DNA of 14,481 bases from Gamarada debralockiae (Eukaryota; Ascomycota; Leotiomycetes; Helotiales; Hyphodiscaceae), in contig NXFV01000535.1 of NCBI GenBank assembly GCA_002803225.1, forward strand, positions 1 to 14,481, written 5' to 3'. Both the position numbers and the translations under genes were made by a program. Below are positions 1-7,566 of this stretch, piece by piece; positions within the stretch are counted from its first letter, which is position 1; every line of letters begins with the position of its first letter. The notes under the pieces are model-generated. The model saw only the letters and a program-made list of their open reading frames with translations. It was not told the DNA's origin and searched no databases.

Positions 1-87
1 ATGAACTTTCTACTATAAAAATTAAAAATTAGACATATCGATTTAAAGATCGATTTGTTATTGATTTATAATTTAAATGGGTTTTAG
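1..87. other. AT-rich left edge
   Basis: Strongly A/T-biased sequence with no usable reading frame. It ends where inverted-repeat element sequence begins. The composition resembles decayed, possibly RIP-mutated repeat DNA, but no specific element can be named. Confidence 0.4.
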
Positions 88-142
88 TGTGGTTTTCGCT
101 TATTATGTGCCTGTGTTCCACGAGCTAGTACGCCCCCTGGTG
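88..142 (+). repeat. Right-end-like terminal repeat of a second small element
   Basis: This stretch resembles the right end of the neighbouring element (313-365). Both start with TGTGGT, both carry a CCACGA or GCACGA block in the middle, and both end in CCCCTGGTG, with total lengths of 55 and 53 nt. The final CCCCTGGTG (134-142) faces CACCAGGGG (148-156) across a 5-nt spacer, giving a perfect 9-bp hairpin. The simplest reading is the end of a related element abutting the next one; its other end would lie in the AT-rich edge or outside the window. Confidence 0.45.
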
Positions 143-147
143 GACCT

Positions 148-365
148 CACCAGGGGTTAACAGAATTCGTGCACTACTTCAAAAACCCAACTCTTAATAA
201 CTTTAAAACGCAAAGTCCAAAGGAACTATAAATTATACCGGCATCATCATAAAAAAAGGCGCCTTCAAATTTTGTACCAAAAGTTTTCGATATAAATAGT
301 TTCTTGGAGAGCTGTGGTCGCGTCTTCTTTTGGAGGTGGTGCACGAATTCTGTCAACCCCTGGTG
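148..365. mobile_element. MITE-like 218-bp inverted-repeat element
   Basis: Positions 148-174 and 339-365 are inverted copies matching at 26 of 27 bases, starting CACCAGGGGTT. Weaker pairing continues inward to roughly 184 and 329. The interior is AT-rich and has no convincing reading frame, so the element would be non-autonomous. CCT flanks both sides (145-147 and 366-368) and may be a 3-bp target duplication. Most differences between the arms are C/T or G/A transitions, one in a CpA context, which fits RIP-type decay. The parent transposon family is not identifiable here. Confidence 0.65.
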
Positions 366-560
366 CCTGACGATGCGGCCAACTTTGCGCCCGACTACCG
401 TCTACAAACTGCCTAATCATAGTTTGGGGATGTGTTACGTTCTGACCCTCAATTATACCCAGCTATTCCATTCTCTGAATGCTACTGAAGTCGAAAGCGG
501 TCCATCTCCGGAACTAACGTAGTTACCAATTTAACCGTGGACCAGAGGGCCGTCTCAGCA

Positions 561-2318
561 ATGGATCACTACAGCGAACACCTTGATCCTAGGCGGAAGG
601 AAATCCGACGCCTTGTTCTTCAGTCTCTAAGTGCTGGAACGGCAATTCAATGCTCATCTGAGACGGTCTCTCTTCTCGACCAACCTGAATACGAAGCGCT
701 GTCTTATGTCTGGGGAGATGCGTCTGCCCAGCAGATCATAATTTTCGATGGAATCCCCTTTCCAGTCACCGAAAACCTTGCCATAGCTCTCCACTATCTT
801 CGACTGCCTGACAAGCCACGGAGAGTTTGGGTTGATGCTTTGTGCATCAATCAAAGTAACACGAAAGAGCGTAATGAACAGGTTAAATTGATGGGTGAAA
901 TCTACGCAAATGCAAAACCGGTGTTGATCTGGCTAGGCGAATCCTCAGAGGGAAGCGACGAAGCCTTTGCCTTGATGTCCACAATCATCAAAGGGACCGA
1001 TGTTACAGAAGCGATGTCGCAAAACATGTTTGCATTCTACATGCAACTTGTTGAAAGGGAATGGTTCACTCGTCTATGGACAGTACAAGAATTGGTGCTA
1101 GCCAATCAGGATCCCCTCGTCGGCTGTGGAGTTACATGGACAACTTGGAGTATATTGTTAGGGGCGTGGCACAAGGTAGCAATGAGTGAATTTGCAAAGA
1201 TGGGGATTGTCATATTGGACGAACGAGGCGAGAACGAGGACGAGGCCGATGGGCATTCGGGCGTTCGCCCGGGTAGCATCAAAATAGACCTTCTAAGTAA
1301 TCTACGTACTGCGATTGCTAGCAAAGGAGGCGAAGAGCTGCGGGATCTATTGCTCAACACCAATTCTTCGAAAGCAACGGAACCAAGGGACAGGATATAC
1401 GCCTTGTTGGGAATGATGCGAGAAGAGAACAGAGAATGTTTCACTATCGATTACGGTCGACCTTTGGGAACAGTATTCGCCGAAGCAGTAGCACACATCT
1501 TCCAGAAAGGAAATGGCCCGTGGCTGCTTTCTGGTATGGAACTGGCGGGAACTTCATCACATAATTTATTCCCGTCGTGGGTACCAACATTTGGAAGTAG
1601 CTCCCTACTTAGCCCGACACGCTTCCATCCTCCTGGAGTAGGAGCATCAGGAGCTGGCACTAACTGCGTCAATGGAACCGTGGACAAGGATCTCAAAACC
1701 CTCCGTGTAAGAGGTCTACCTATTGACATTGTCATTGATAAGATTTCTTTTGGTGAGCAGGGAGAGTGCCTCACCCAGCTGTCCGAAGTGGAAGCTTTGA
1801 CAAGCAAAGCTCGCCAGCTCGCAGGATTAAACTCTAATCACCGGCCTTACCTTAACGGATTCAAGAGCAAGGAACCGGTTTGGCGGACATTGATTGCGAA
1901 CAAAGCATATAGCGCCGCTACACGTGAGGCAGCTCCCGAATCCTACGGTGAAATGTACAAGATGCTTTTGCATAAACAGGACAGCACTGGCTTTGGCAAA
2001 GAGTGCGACGATAAATTTGTTCGGGACTACAGATTAAGCTTGTTGAACCATTTACCTTCCGGCTGTTTCTTTATTACCTCTACGGGCTTCTATGGCATCA
2101 GTCAGGGAATGGTCGAAAGAGGAGACTACTTAGCAATTTGGTTTGGTTCTCCAGCACCGTTTGTGTTGAGACCCAATACTCAAACTCACGAGGAGCAAAG
2201 AGGGCCGGTCTATGCCGTCTGTGGTGTGGCATATGTGGCTGGCATTATGGATGGTGAAATGGTCGATGAGGTTTACTGCGAAGACTTAGAAGACGACATC
2301 GTGTTCACTGTGCAGTAG
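561..2318 (+). CDS. HET-domain (heterokaryon incompatibility) protein
   Basis: Single-exon gene for a 585-aa protein with an N-terminal HET domain. HET proteins are fungal cytoplasmic factors that take part in non-self recognition and trigger incompatibility or cell death; that role comes from family knowledge. Visible motifs are YEALSYVWGD (residues 44-53), VWVDALCINQ (89-98), ERNEQVKLMGEIYANA (103-118) and WFTRLWTVQELVLA (168-181), followed by EPRDRIYALLG (274-284) and PSWVP (338-342). The tail has the GDYLAIW...FVLRP...GIMDGE block (521-566) common to long HET proteins. No NACHT, ankyrin or WD repeats are seen. The ATG at 561 is chosen because the family's opening block (LDPRRKEIRRLVL) follows it directly; a GTG at 537 is open but not a fungal start. 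An upstream ATG at 373 opens a 49-codon frame ending at 522. A MITE-like element lies about 200 bp upstream. Confidence 0.92.
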   Translation: MDHYSEHLDPRRKEIRRLVLQSLSAGTAIQCSSETVSLLDQPEYEALSYVWGDASAQQIIIFDGIPFPVTENLAIALHYLRLPDKPRRVWVDALCINQSNTKERNEQVKLMGEIYANAKPVLIWLGESSEGSDEAFALMSTIIKGTDVTEAMSQNMFAFYMQLVEREWFTRLWTVQELVLANQDPLVGCGVTWTTWSILLGAWHKVAMSEFAKMGIVILDERGENEDEADGHSGVRPGSIKIDLLSNLRTAIASKGGEELRDLLLNTNSSKATEPRDRIYALLGMMREENRECFTIDYGRPLGTVFAEAVAHIFQKGNGPWLLSGMELAGTSSHNLFPSWVPTFGSSSLLSPTRFHPPGVGASGAGTNCVNGTVDKDLKTLRVRGLPIDIVIDKISFGEQGECLTQLSEVEALTSKARQLAGLNSNHRPYLNGFKSKEPVWRTLIANKAYSAATREAAPESYGEMYKMLLHKQDSTGFGKECDDKFVRDYRLSLLNHLPSGCFFITSTGFYGISQGMVERGDYLAIWFGSPAPFVLRPNTQTHEEQRGPVYAVCGVAYVAGIMDGEMVDEVYCEDLEDDIVFTVQ

Positions 2319-2766
2319 ACATAGATTTCGCCAAAGAGCAATACCTCTATTCTCCTTGTTTCCCTTCTTGTGCCCCTCTTCCTCACCTTGTCCGTGACTC
2401 AGCCGGATTTCTCTGCCAGAGTTCTACTGAGGCGAAATTTTATGCCAAGGAATTGTAAATGAACATTCAAGGACTTGTGCCCCCGAGGAAACGTGTGGAT
2501 GTCCGTACTGACGTGACTGACTAGGAATGTGACACCAAAGGTCTTGTTTTAAAAACCGCCTTGATCCTAATTTGATTATAAAAGCCATAGTAAAAGAACT
2601 ACCAATAAACATGCCTTCAAACTTCAGAATCAAACATAGGAGATCCTTTTCAAGTGTTTTCTCAATTTTCAAAGAATGTGATTGCTGTTGATTGTTAATA
2701 GTGTAACATGCCATCGAATCATAAAAGCTCTCATATATTTCCTAACTTTTTACGAGTTCGGCGTCC
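2319..2766. other. Intergenic, HET gene 3' flank
   Basis: No gene is supported here. The sequence is moderately AT-rich with short frames on both strands that lack family resemblance. It presumably holds the HET 3' UTR and the distal part of the xylanase promoter. Confidence 0.5.
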
Positions 2767-2772
2767 GGCTAA
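2767..2772 (+). promoter_or_regulatory. XlnR/Xyr1-type site GGCTAA
   Basis: GGCTAA matches the core recognised by the xylanase activator XlnR/Xyr1. It lies 412 bp upstream of the xylanase ATG. A 6-mer can occur by chance, but a second copy in inverse orientation follows at 2889-2894. Confidence 0.4.
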
Positions 2773-2855
2773 TTGTATCCATCGCGTGCCTGCCAAGCTC
2801 GGCAGACACAGCCCATTCCGCATTCCATCTGCTACTTTGTTGCCAACATCATGCT

Positions 2856-2870
2856 CTCCACAAACCCCAC
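2856..2870 (-). promoter_or_regulatory. Paired CreA/Cre1-type sites
   Basis: CTCCAC (2856-2861) and CCCCAC (2865-2870) read on the minus strand as GTGGAG and GTGGGG. Both fit the SYGGRG consensus of the carbon-catabolite repressor CreA and are 3 bp apart. Close pairs are the arrangement generally associated with effective CreA binding. A further single match, GTGGAG, lies at 3064-3069. These suggest glucose repression of the xylanase gene; this is inferred from motifs only. Confidence 0.4.
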
Positions 2871-2888
2871 AAAAGCCACGTTCCGACT

Positions 2889-2894
2889 TTAGCC
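2889..2894 (-). promoter_or_regulatory. XlnR/Xyr1-type site (TTAGCC)
   Basis: TTAGCC is the reverse complement of GGCTAA and extends to GGCTAAA on the minus strand. It lies about 290 bp before the xylanase start and about 20 bp from the CreA-like pair, the kind of activator/repressor proximity seen in other xylanase promoters. Confidence 0.4.
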
Positions 2895-3091
2895 TGAAGG
2901 ATATTCATAGCCGCTCCTCCAGCCTGCTGTCCTATCTATGGCTCGGATATTTTCAGTTTGGAAGGCGTACGTGTACATCTATTCCAGGGGCTACGGGATC
3001 GTCATTCCAAACTTACTTTTTCGCAATCGAGAGGGGAAGTTTGGTTATTATCCGGGTCCTTGTGTGGAGATGCTTTCCTTCATGTAGAAAG

Positions 3092-3098
3092 TATATAA
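3092..3098 (+). promoter_or_regulatory. TATA box of the xylanase gene
   Basis: TATATAA lies 86 bp before the ATG at 3184. Transcription starting about 30 bp downstream would give a 5' UTR of roughly 60 nt, normal for a highly inducible fungal secreted-enzyme gene. Confidence 0.6.
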
Positions 3099-3183
3099 GC
3101 AGAGCAACGGGCTCACTTCGTGAAGCAGCGAACAGCTATCACCCTACCAACATTATCATATTATCGTTGTTCTCGTCGTTATT

Positions 3184-3920
3184 ATGGTGTCCTTCAACGT
3201 TCTCTTTCTTGGCTTCTCCGGGGCAGCCGGAGTCTTAGCTTCCCCTCGTGATCTTATTCTCCCACGCAGTGGAACCCCAAGTTCCACTGGCACGAGTGGC
3301 GGCTTTTACTACTCCTTCTGGACTTCCGGGACCTCTGATGTTATTTACACCAACGGAGCTGGCGGCACTTATACTGTCGACTGGGACGGCAGTGGCGACT
3401 TCGTTGCTGGAAAAGGATGGAATCCCGGAAGTGCCCAGTAAGATAAGCCCTCAGTAGCAATCCTTTTTTAAATATTCCATCCAAAGCTTGCTTAACTAAG
3501 GATACTAATCTGCGTTCTAGAGACATCACCTACTCCGCCAATTACGGCCCCAACGGAGATAGTTATCTTTCGGTTTACGGATGGTTTACCAACCCTCTTA
3601 TCGAGTATTATATAGTGGAATCCTGGGACGACTATAACCCTTCCAGCGCTGGCACGTATAAAGGCTCCTTGACAAGTGATGGAGGAACCTATTACATCTA
3701 CGAGAGCCAGCGCGTCAACGAACCCTCCATTGAAGGCACCTCAACTTTTAACCAATACTGGTCAGTCCGCCAATCCACGCGCACCAGCGGAACTGTCACC
3801 ACCGGGAATCATTTTACAGCTTGGAGAAATCTCGGAATGGAAACAGGTACTTTCAACTATCAGATCGTCGCTGTTGAGGCTTGGAGTGGGAGCGGGGAAG
3901 CTACCGTAACTGTCGCATAG
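3184..3920 (+). CDS. Secreted endo-1,4-beta-xylanase, GH11
   Basis: Exons 3184-3437 and 3521-3920 encode 217 aa. The 83-nt intron runs GTAAGA...CTAG with a TACTAAT branch-like site at 3503-3509; splicing completes a Gln codon and restores the GSAQ-DITYS reading. GH11 enzymes hydrolyse internal beta-1,4 bonds of xylan outside the cell. Residues 1-19 look like a signal peptide (hydrophobic, then VLA-SP), followed by a short propeptide-like stretch and the beta-jelly-roll from about residue 38. The catalytic nucleophile is E113 in PLIEYYIVE and the acid/base is E204 in [10 protein letters not shown]. Other GH11 blocks are GKGWNPG (76-82), YLSVYGW (100-106), [20 protein letters not shown] and GNHFTAW. 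Position 72 is Asp in SGDFV, the residue type found in acid-active members. No carbohydrate-binding module is present. Length is usual for a single-domain GH11. Confidence 0.96.
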
Positions 3921-4116
3921 TGTTTGGCCGCAACAATATATTTTGGAGTTCGTTCGATGAGAATTACGCCATTTCACTCCGGCTTTTTGAAGTTGTTCGC
4001 AAGCTTTGGCATCGATTAAGATGAATGACAGCGCGTTAAATGCCATTTAGGGAAATTTAATTCAAAGAAAATCTTTTCTTCCTTGACGCTGAAAATGTTG
4101 AAGCCATGAACTTAAA
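3921..4116. other. Xylanase 3' flank
   Basis: Non-coding in appearance; it presumably holds the xylanase 3' UTR and polyadenylation region. No gene is supported. Confidence 0.4.
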
Positions 4117-4311
4117 TCAGTCTGCTGGAACAATCGTGACTCCGACTATAACAACTACTTGGAGCGATAATACACTTAACAGATAAGCGTACTCCTTGAG
4201 GATCTTCTTGAACTGGCCCCTCTCTACTTCCTCTTCATCGACCATTGTATACTATTCTTTCAGCTCTTCTTGCAATAACTCCCGGTTCTCCTTCTGCCAT
4301 TTCGATATGTT
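4117..4311 (-). pseudogene. Coding-like remnant, charged helix plus hydrophobic segment
   Basis: On the minus strand a frame runs from 4311 to a stop at 4119-4117, interrupted once by TAG at 4254-4252. The part before the TAG is rich in Glu, Lys, Gln and Leu, like a coiled coil. The part after it starts with an ATG at 4245, continues acidic and basic, and ends in a run of Leu, Val and Ile that could be a membrane segment (42 aa in total). CAG to TAG is a RIP-type change, so this may be the end of a decayed gene. The family is not recognised. Purine-rich DNA can mimic such a composition, so the call is weak. Confidence 0.22.
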
Positions 4312-4605
4312 CTATGATTATCATCGATAATTTTTCGACAAATATAAAATCATAAATGCAAAACTCGAAGGAATGATATAGTACAGGCAATAAATCATGA
4401 CTCGTTCGTCGAGGGAGTTTCCTCGTCGTATGAGATTTATTGATTCCTATTTCTGCCGGCAGTCCTCTATACAGTATACTGTGAATGTTGATTACCCTGA
4501 TAACGGACATGTCGAAGGGGATAATTGCATGACAACTGCCGTTAGTATATGACATCCGGCATATTTCTCCACGTCATATAGAGATTGTTATCTGTTCTAA
4601 TGTTT

Positions 4606-4706
4606 CTCGCAAGCCAACTCATTTTCGCAGGCACCCATTTTCTGGTGCTACAGGAGCTTGATGGGTGCTAGGAGAATTATGAGCTAACTTTTTCACGTTT
4701 TGCGAG
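4606..4706. repeat. Imperfect inverted repeat (hairpin)
   Basis: CTCGCAA (4606-4612) pairs with TTGCGAG (4700-4706), and GCACCCAT (4631-4638) pairs with ATGGGTGC (4661-4668). Partial matches lie between them, around ACTCAT and ATGAGCT. The arms are of unequal length. It could be a worn small element or a transcript hairpin; no flanking duplication is evident. Confidence 0.3.
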
Positions 4707-5046
4707 GGTGAGAAAATGGGAATTATTAGTGGAGTTTCTTTTGTGCCTTTTCATCAACCCAATTCAACGAGATCAGTTGAGCTTATTCCGTAGCTAACAA
4801 ATCTCCAAGCGGAATAGAAGACGCTTGTTCTTGAGAATGGAATGAGTATATACTTCTCAAGTCAAGTCTGACGCGAGAGCACAAAGGGAGAATTCCAATT
4901 GAGAATACAAAAGAAACAAAAGTTGGAAAAGGAAAAGGTTTTCTTTCATTTCACGGCTCCTCATGATTCTTTGTAAAGCCCGCCAAAACACCATACAAGC
5001 ATCAGAAACCCGCCAAGCCCGAATCTAATACTCCTGCAAGCCATCA

Positions 5047-5528
5047 TCATCTTGCTTCAACAGACCAATCAATAAGTCTCAACAACACCTTGGTCCTACG
5101 AACGCCCTCAACCTTCGCCTTCTTGCCTCTAACCTTCATCTCCCATTTTCCTCCTCCGGGCACGTAATCCGATACATACTCCTTCCCTTCATCATCCACG
5201 ATCTTAACATAAACCATCTCACGTCATCAAATACTTTAAAAGTTTTCTCATACGAGGGTTCAAGCCCCTGTTTTCTTAAAAAGAAAGCAAATCGCAACCC
5301 CTCATCCAATTCGGAATATTCTCCTTCCACATCACTTAAGGAGCAACCAATCAGAGAGCTGTACTTAAAGGGGAATTAGGTGTGGAGCAAGGAGATTCTT
5401 ACGTTCGAGAGGATTAATGAGTCCGGACATGGTATCTCGTGGCGAAACAGTATGGCCTCGCGAGAAGTTGAGTGCGCTGCGTTTGAGTTGTAAGTAGAGC
5501 TGTCCCGGGGATGGGCTCTCACCATCAT
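5047..5528 (-). CDS. Uncharacterised short gene, probably broken
   Basis: Not a family I recognise. The first ATG on the minus strand is at 5528. The frame runs to 5403, where GTAAGA opens a possible 39-nt intron ending TTTAAG at 5364. Exon 2 keeps the frame (phase 0) through DEGLRFAFFLRKQG and KTFKVFDD, to about 5223. There the coding quality moves to another frame, starting near ATG 5217 (MVYVKIVDDEGKEYV, then VPGGGKWEMKVRGKK) and ending at the stop 5049-5047. Staying in the first frame gives a poorer tail that stops at 5136. The switch could be a 1-nt deletion, a sequencing error or a very short second intron. A TATA-like TATAAAG lies at 5807-5801 on the same strand. The intact product would be about 140-150 aa, soluble and lysine-rich at its end. 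A 39-nt intron is short for fungi, which also argues for decay. Confidence 0.35.
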
Positions 5529-5724
5529 TTCTGGAAAGTCTTCCCTTTGTTGGGCTTTCCGTTCACTAATCACAAGTAGAGTCTCCTCTTCGAGGATTGG
5601 AGAATCAAATGTTAGTTGTTAGGCAAAGTGCGATGCTGGAGGAGAGAAAGCGAGATTGATGCTGGAATTGAGTTTTAGGGAAGCAGTTTTATTTCCAAGG
5701 AAGCTACAGTGGGTCCCCCCGACA

Positions 5725-5807
5725 CACGTGGCCGTGAAAAGGGGGTGGCTGGGCTTTAGGTCGATGAAGATGTTTCCAAAAAGTCCGAAGGGAGAATAAA
5801 CTTTATA
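5725..5807 (-). promoter_or_regulatory. Possible promoter of the short minus-strand gene
   Basis: On the minus strand TATAAAG occurs at 5807-5801. The region also has a CACGTG palindrome (5725-5730) and, on the plus strand, AGGGG (5740-5744), a stress-element-like motif. These fit a promoter reading toward 5528, about 245 nt from the likely start of transcription, but all are short motifs. Confidence 0.25.
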
Positions 5808-5910
5808 CTTTGAATGGTTATTCTTGAGCTGATAAGCACCAGGGCAGAGCGAATCAACAAGGGGAAATGAATTAAATCGTCATGTCGTTTCAGTCTTTCA
5901 CAGAAACTCC

Positions 5911-6228
5911 TTAATACTCCCCCCTGCCTTCTTCCGCCAGATCCGCCAAAATAAGCCTAACGAGCGGCTCTTCCATCAAATATGCGAATGAAACTACTAA
6001 AACCCCCGTACAAAATCCCGCCTGCCACAGGTCAACCGCTCCCTGTTTTCTCCAACTAACATACGGATGCCATCTATAATCTCTCTCATCTTCCCTCTCC
6101 ACTCTTCTTGATCCAGGATCTCCTTATTCTCCCTTACCCACCTCCTTGGCCTGACCTCCTGGCGGATACAGAAAATATTGAAACAAATGGGGCAACACCT
6201 AGCCGGGACCGAATATAAAAAGATACAA
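5911..6228 (-). other. Weak coding-like sequence beside the transposon
   Basis: On the minus strand one frame reads KEILDQEEWRGKMREIIDGI and stops at 5999-5997. An overlapping frame carries a hydrophobic stretch (CTGVLVVSFAYL), then MEEPLVRLILADLAEEG, and stops at 5911. Together they suggest a frameshifted gene end, but the strand is purine-rich and no family is recognised. A plus-strand ATG at about 6189 also opens a short frame toward the insertion site. Nothing firm can be annotated. Confidence 0.18.
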
Positions 6229-6233
6229 TAGGT

Positions 6234-6253
6234 GTGCTTAATAATCCGTGATT
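6234..6253 (+). repeat. Left terminal inverted repeat of the Tc1 element
   Basis: 20-bp core GTGCTTAATAATCCGTGATT, pairing with 7544-7563 with two mismatches. Confidence 0.75.
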
Positions 6254-6314
6254 TACGCGAAATCGCGAAAATTCGCGTTTCTCTTTCTTAACACCTTCAC
6301 TTCTACTTACCAAA

Positions 6315-7415
6315 ATGTGCCCACCACGTCGTCCTCTAGGCGTAATAAACGCTAATATCATTCCTTATAAGGATCTCTCTCCATATATGAGAGGCAAAAT
6401 CATTGGAAAAGTCGAGGAGGGCAAAAAACCTGCCCATATCGCGAAAGAGCTTAATATTCCCGATTCCACCATTCGCGACACCATTTCTCTCGACCCATTG
6501 CGCAATGAAGGCACCTCGAAACCTCGCCCTGGCCGGCCAGACAAATATTCCGATCGATTTAAACGCAACCTCATATCCTTTGTGCGAAAGGAGCCCAAGG
6601 CGTCGATGGCCAAGATCCGAAAGCATATGCAATGCAAAATCTCGAACCGGGCGATCATTCGAATTCTCGATGCTGTAGGCATATGGCATTGGAAGTGTAA
6701 GAGACGCCCATACCTTACCGATGAAGTAGCTACAAAAAGGCTTGCGTGGTGCCTTGCACGAAAGGATTGGACTGTTTTGGACTTTATGAAATATATCTTC
6801 TCGGACGAGTGCTCGGCGGAACGCGGGGCAGGCGGGGCAACGGAATGGGCATAGTGTCAACCAGCCCAGAAATGGAGCAAAGAGATGGTTACAACATACA
6901 AAAAGGGAAAGGATATCTCTGTTATGGTCTGGGCTGCCATTTGGTGGAAAGATAGCAAGGTTCACAAGTCGGAATTATACATTTTGGAGAGGGATTGGGA
7001 GTCTAAGAAGCATGGGTATACCGCGAACTCCTACCTCGATGTCCTCGATGACCAATTGCCCAGAATCTGGGAACCAGGCATGGTTTTTATGCAAGATAAC
7101 GCCCCAATCCATTGCGCCAATAAGACCAAGGAATGGTTTAGAGATATGGGCATACCATTGACAGATTGGCCTCCTTACTCGCCAGATCTGAACCCCATAG
7201 AACACGTCTGGTGGCATCTTAAAGCAAAGGTCCTAGAGTTGCACCCAGAACTTAAGGACTTAGGGGCAGGGGAAGAGGCCAAAGAAGCTCTTGAAAAAGC
7301 TCTAATTGAGGCCTGGGACTGTATAGATGATACGATAATTAAGGCATGCTTGGAGAGTATGTGTAGGAGGCGAGATGCAGTCATCGCAGCAAAAGGGTGG
7401 CATACAAAGTATTAG
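6315..7415 (+). pseudogene. Tc1/mariner transposase with one in-frame TAG
   Basis: A 366-codon transposase frame broken only by TAG at codon 180 (6852-6854); the same frame continues on both sides, so there is no frameshift. The enzyme would cut and paste the element by binding its terminal repeats. The N-terminal part is a bipartite paired-like helix-turn-helix: LSPYMRGKIIGKVEEG...IAKELNIPDSTIRD (21-55), a GRP linker (73-75) and a second helix-turn-helix near 81-120. The catalytic triad is visible: D164 in FSDE, D261 in QDNAPIH and E296 in NPIEHVWW, with exactly 34 residues between the last two (DD34E). SPDLNPIEH is intact. The stop separates the first Asp from the rest, so a truncated product cannot be active. 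TAG is one transition from TGG or CAG, both fitting RIP (CpA to TpA). Otherwise the frame is undamaged, which implies recent inactivation. Confidence 0.93.
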
Positions 7416-7543
7416 GGGTCATGTGGCTTGGGGGGCCTTTAATTTATATCTTTATGATTTTATATTCCAAGTTTTAGGGCGATATAATTGGTGGTTAGAT
7501 TGATATTAATTTTACTACGTTGTGGTGATTTTGCAGTTTTGAT

Positions 7544-7563
7544 AATCCCGGATTAATAAGCAC
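7544..7563 (-). repeat. Right terminal inverted repeat of the Tc1 element
   Basis: 20-bp core reading GTGCTTATTAATCCGGGATT on the minus strand, the partner of 6234-6253. Confidence 0.75.
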
Positions 7564-7566
7564 TAG

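Larger units (their letters stand above)
6231..7566 (+). mobile_element. Tc1/mariner-family transposon (DD34E), about 1.34 kb
   Basis: The ends are inverted: 6234-6253 and 7544-7563 match at 18 of 20 bases, starting GTGCTTA. A looser match rich in GCGAAA/GCAAAA continues inward for another 20 or so bases. TA dinucleotides at 6229-6230 and 7567-7568 are candidates for the TA target duplication, though the outermost 3 bases of the two ends differ. The interior holds one transposase frame (6315-7415) and short leaders. Length and layout are those of a complete fungal Tc1-like element. It lies between weakly coding flanks and does not interrupt any gene that can be named. Confidence 0.85.

Noticed and set aside
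304..522. 72-codon plus-strand frame before the HET gene
   Set aside because: It begins inside the MITE-like element, has no domain resemblance and is better treated as a possible uORF from the ATG at 373.
537..560. Upstream GTG start for the HET protein
   Set aside because: GTG is not a normal fungal nuclear start; the ATG at 561 directly precedes the conserved N-terminal block.
2708..3238. 176-codon plus-strand frame before the xylanase
   Set aside because: It runs through the xylanase promoter and TATA box into its start, is rich in Ser, Pro and Arg without motifs, and overlaps the xylanase start in another frame.
3870..3917. Ala instead of Gly after the xylanase acid/base Glu (VEAW)
   Set aside because: Ala is an accepted alternative at this position in GH11, so it is not an anomaly.
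6840..6900. Frameshift or intron in the transposase
   Set aside because: The frames before and after the stop are the same (6315 and 6885 differ by a multiple of 3), so it is a single nonsense codon, and no plausible GT-AG pair spans it.
6336..6965. 209-codon minus-strand frame inside the transposon
   Set aside because: It is antisense to the transposase, which has clear motifs; no independent evidence of a gene.
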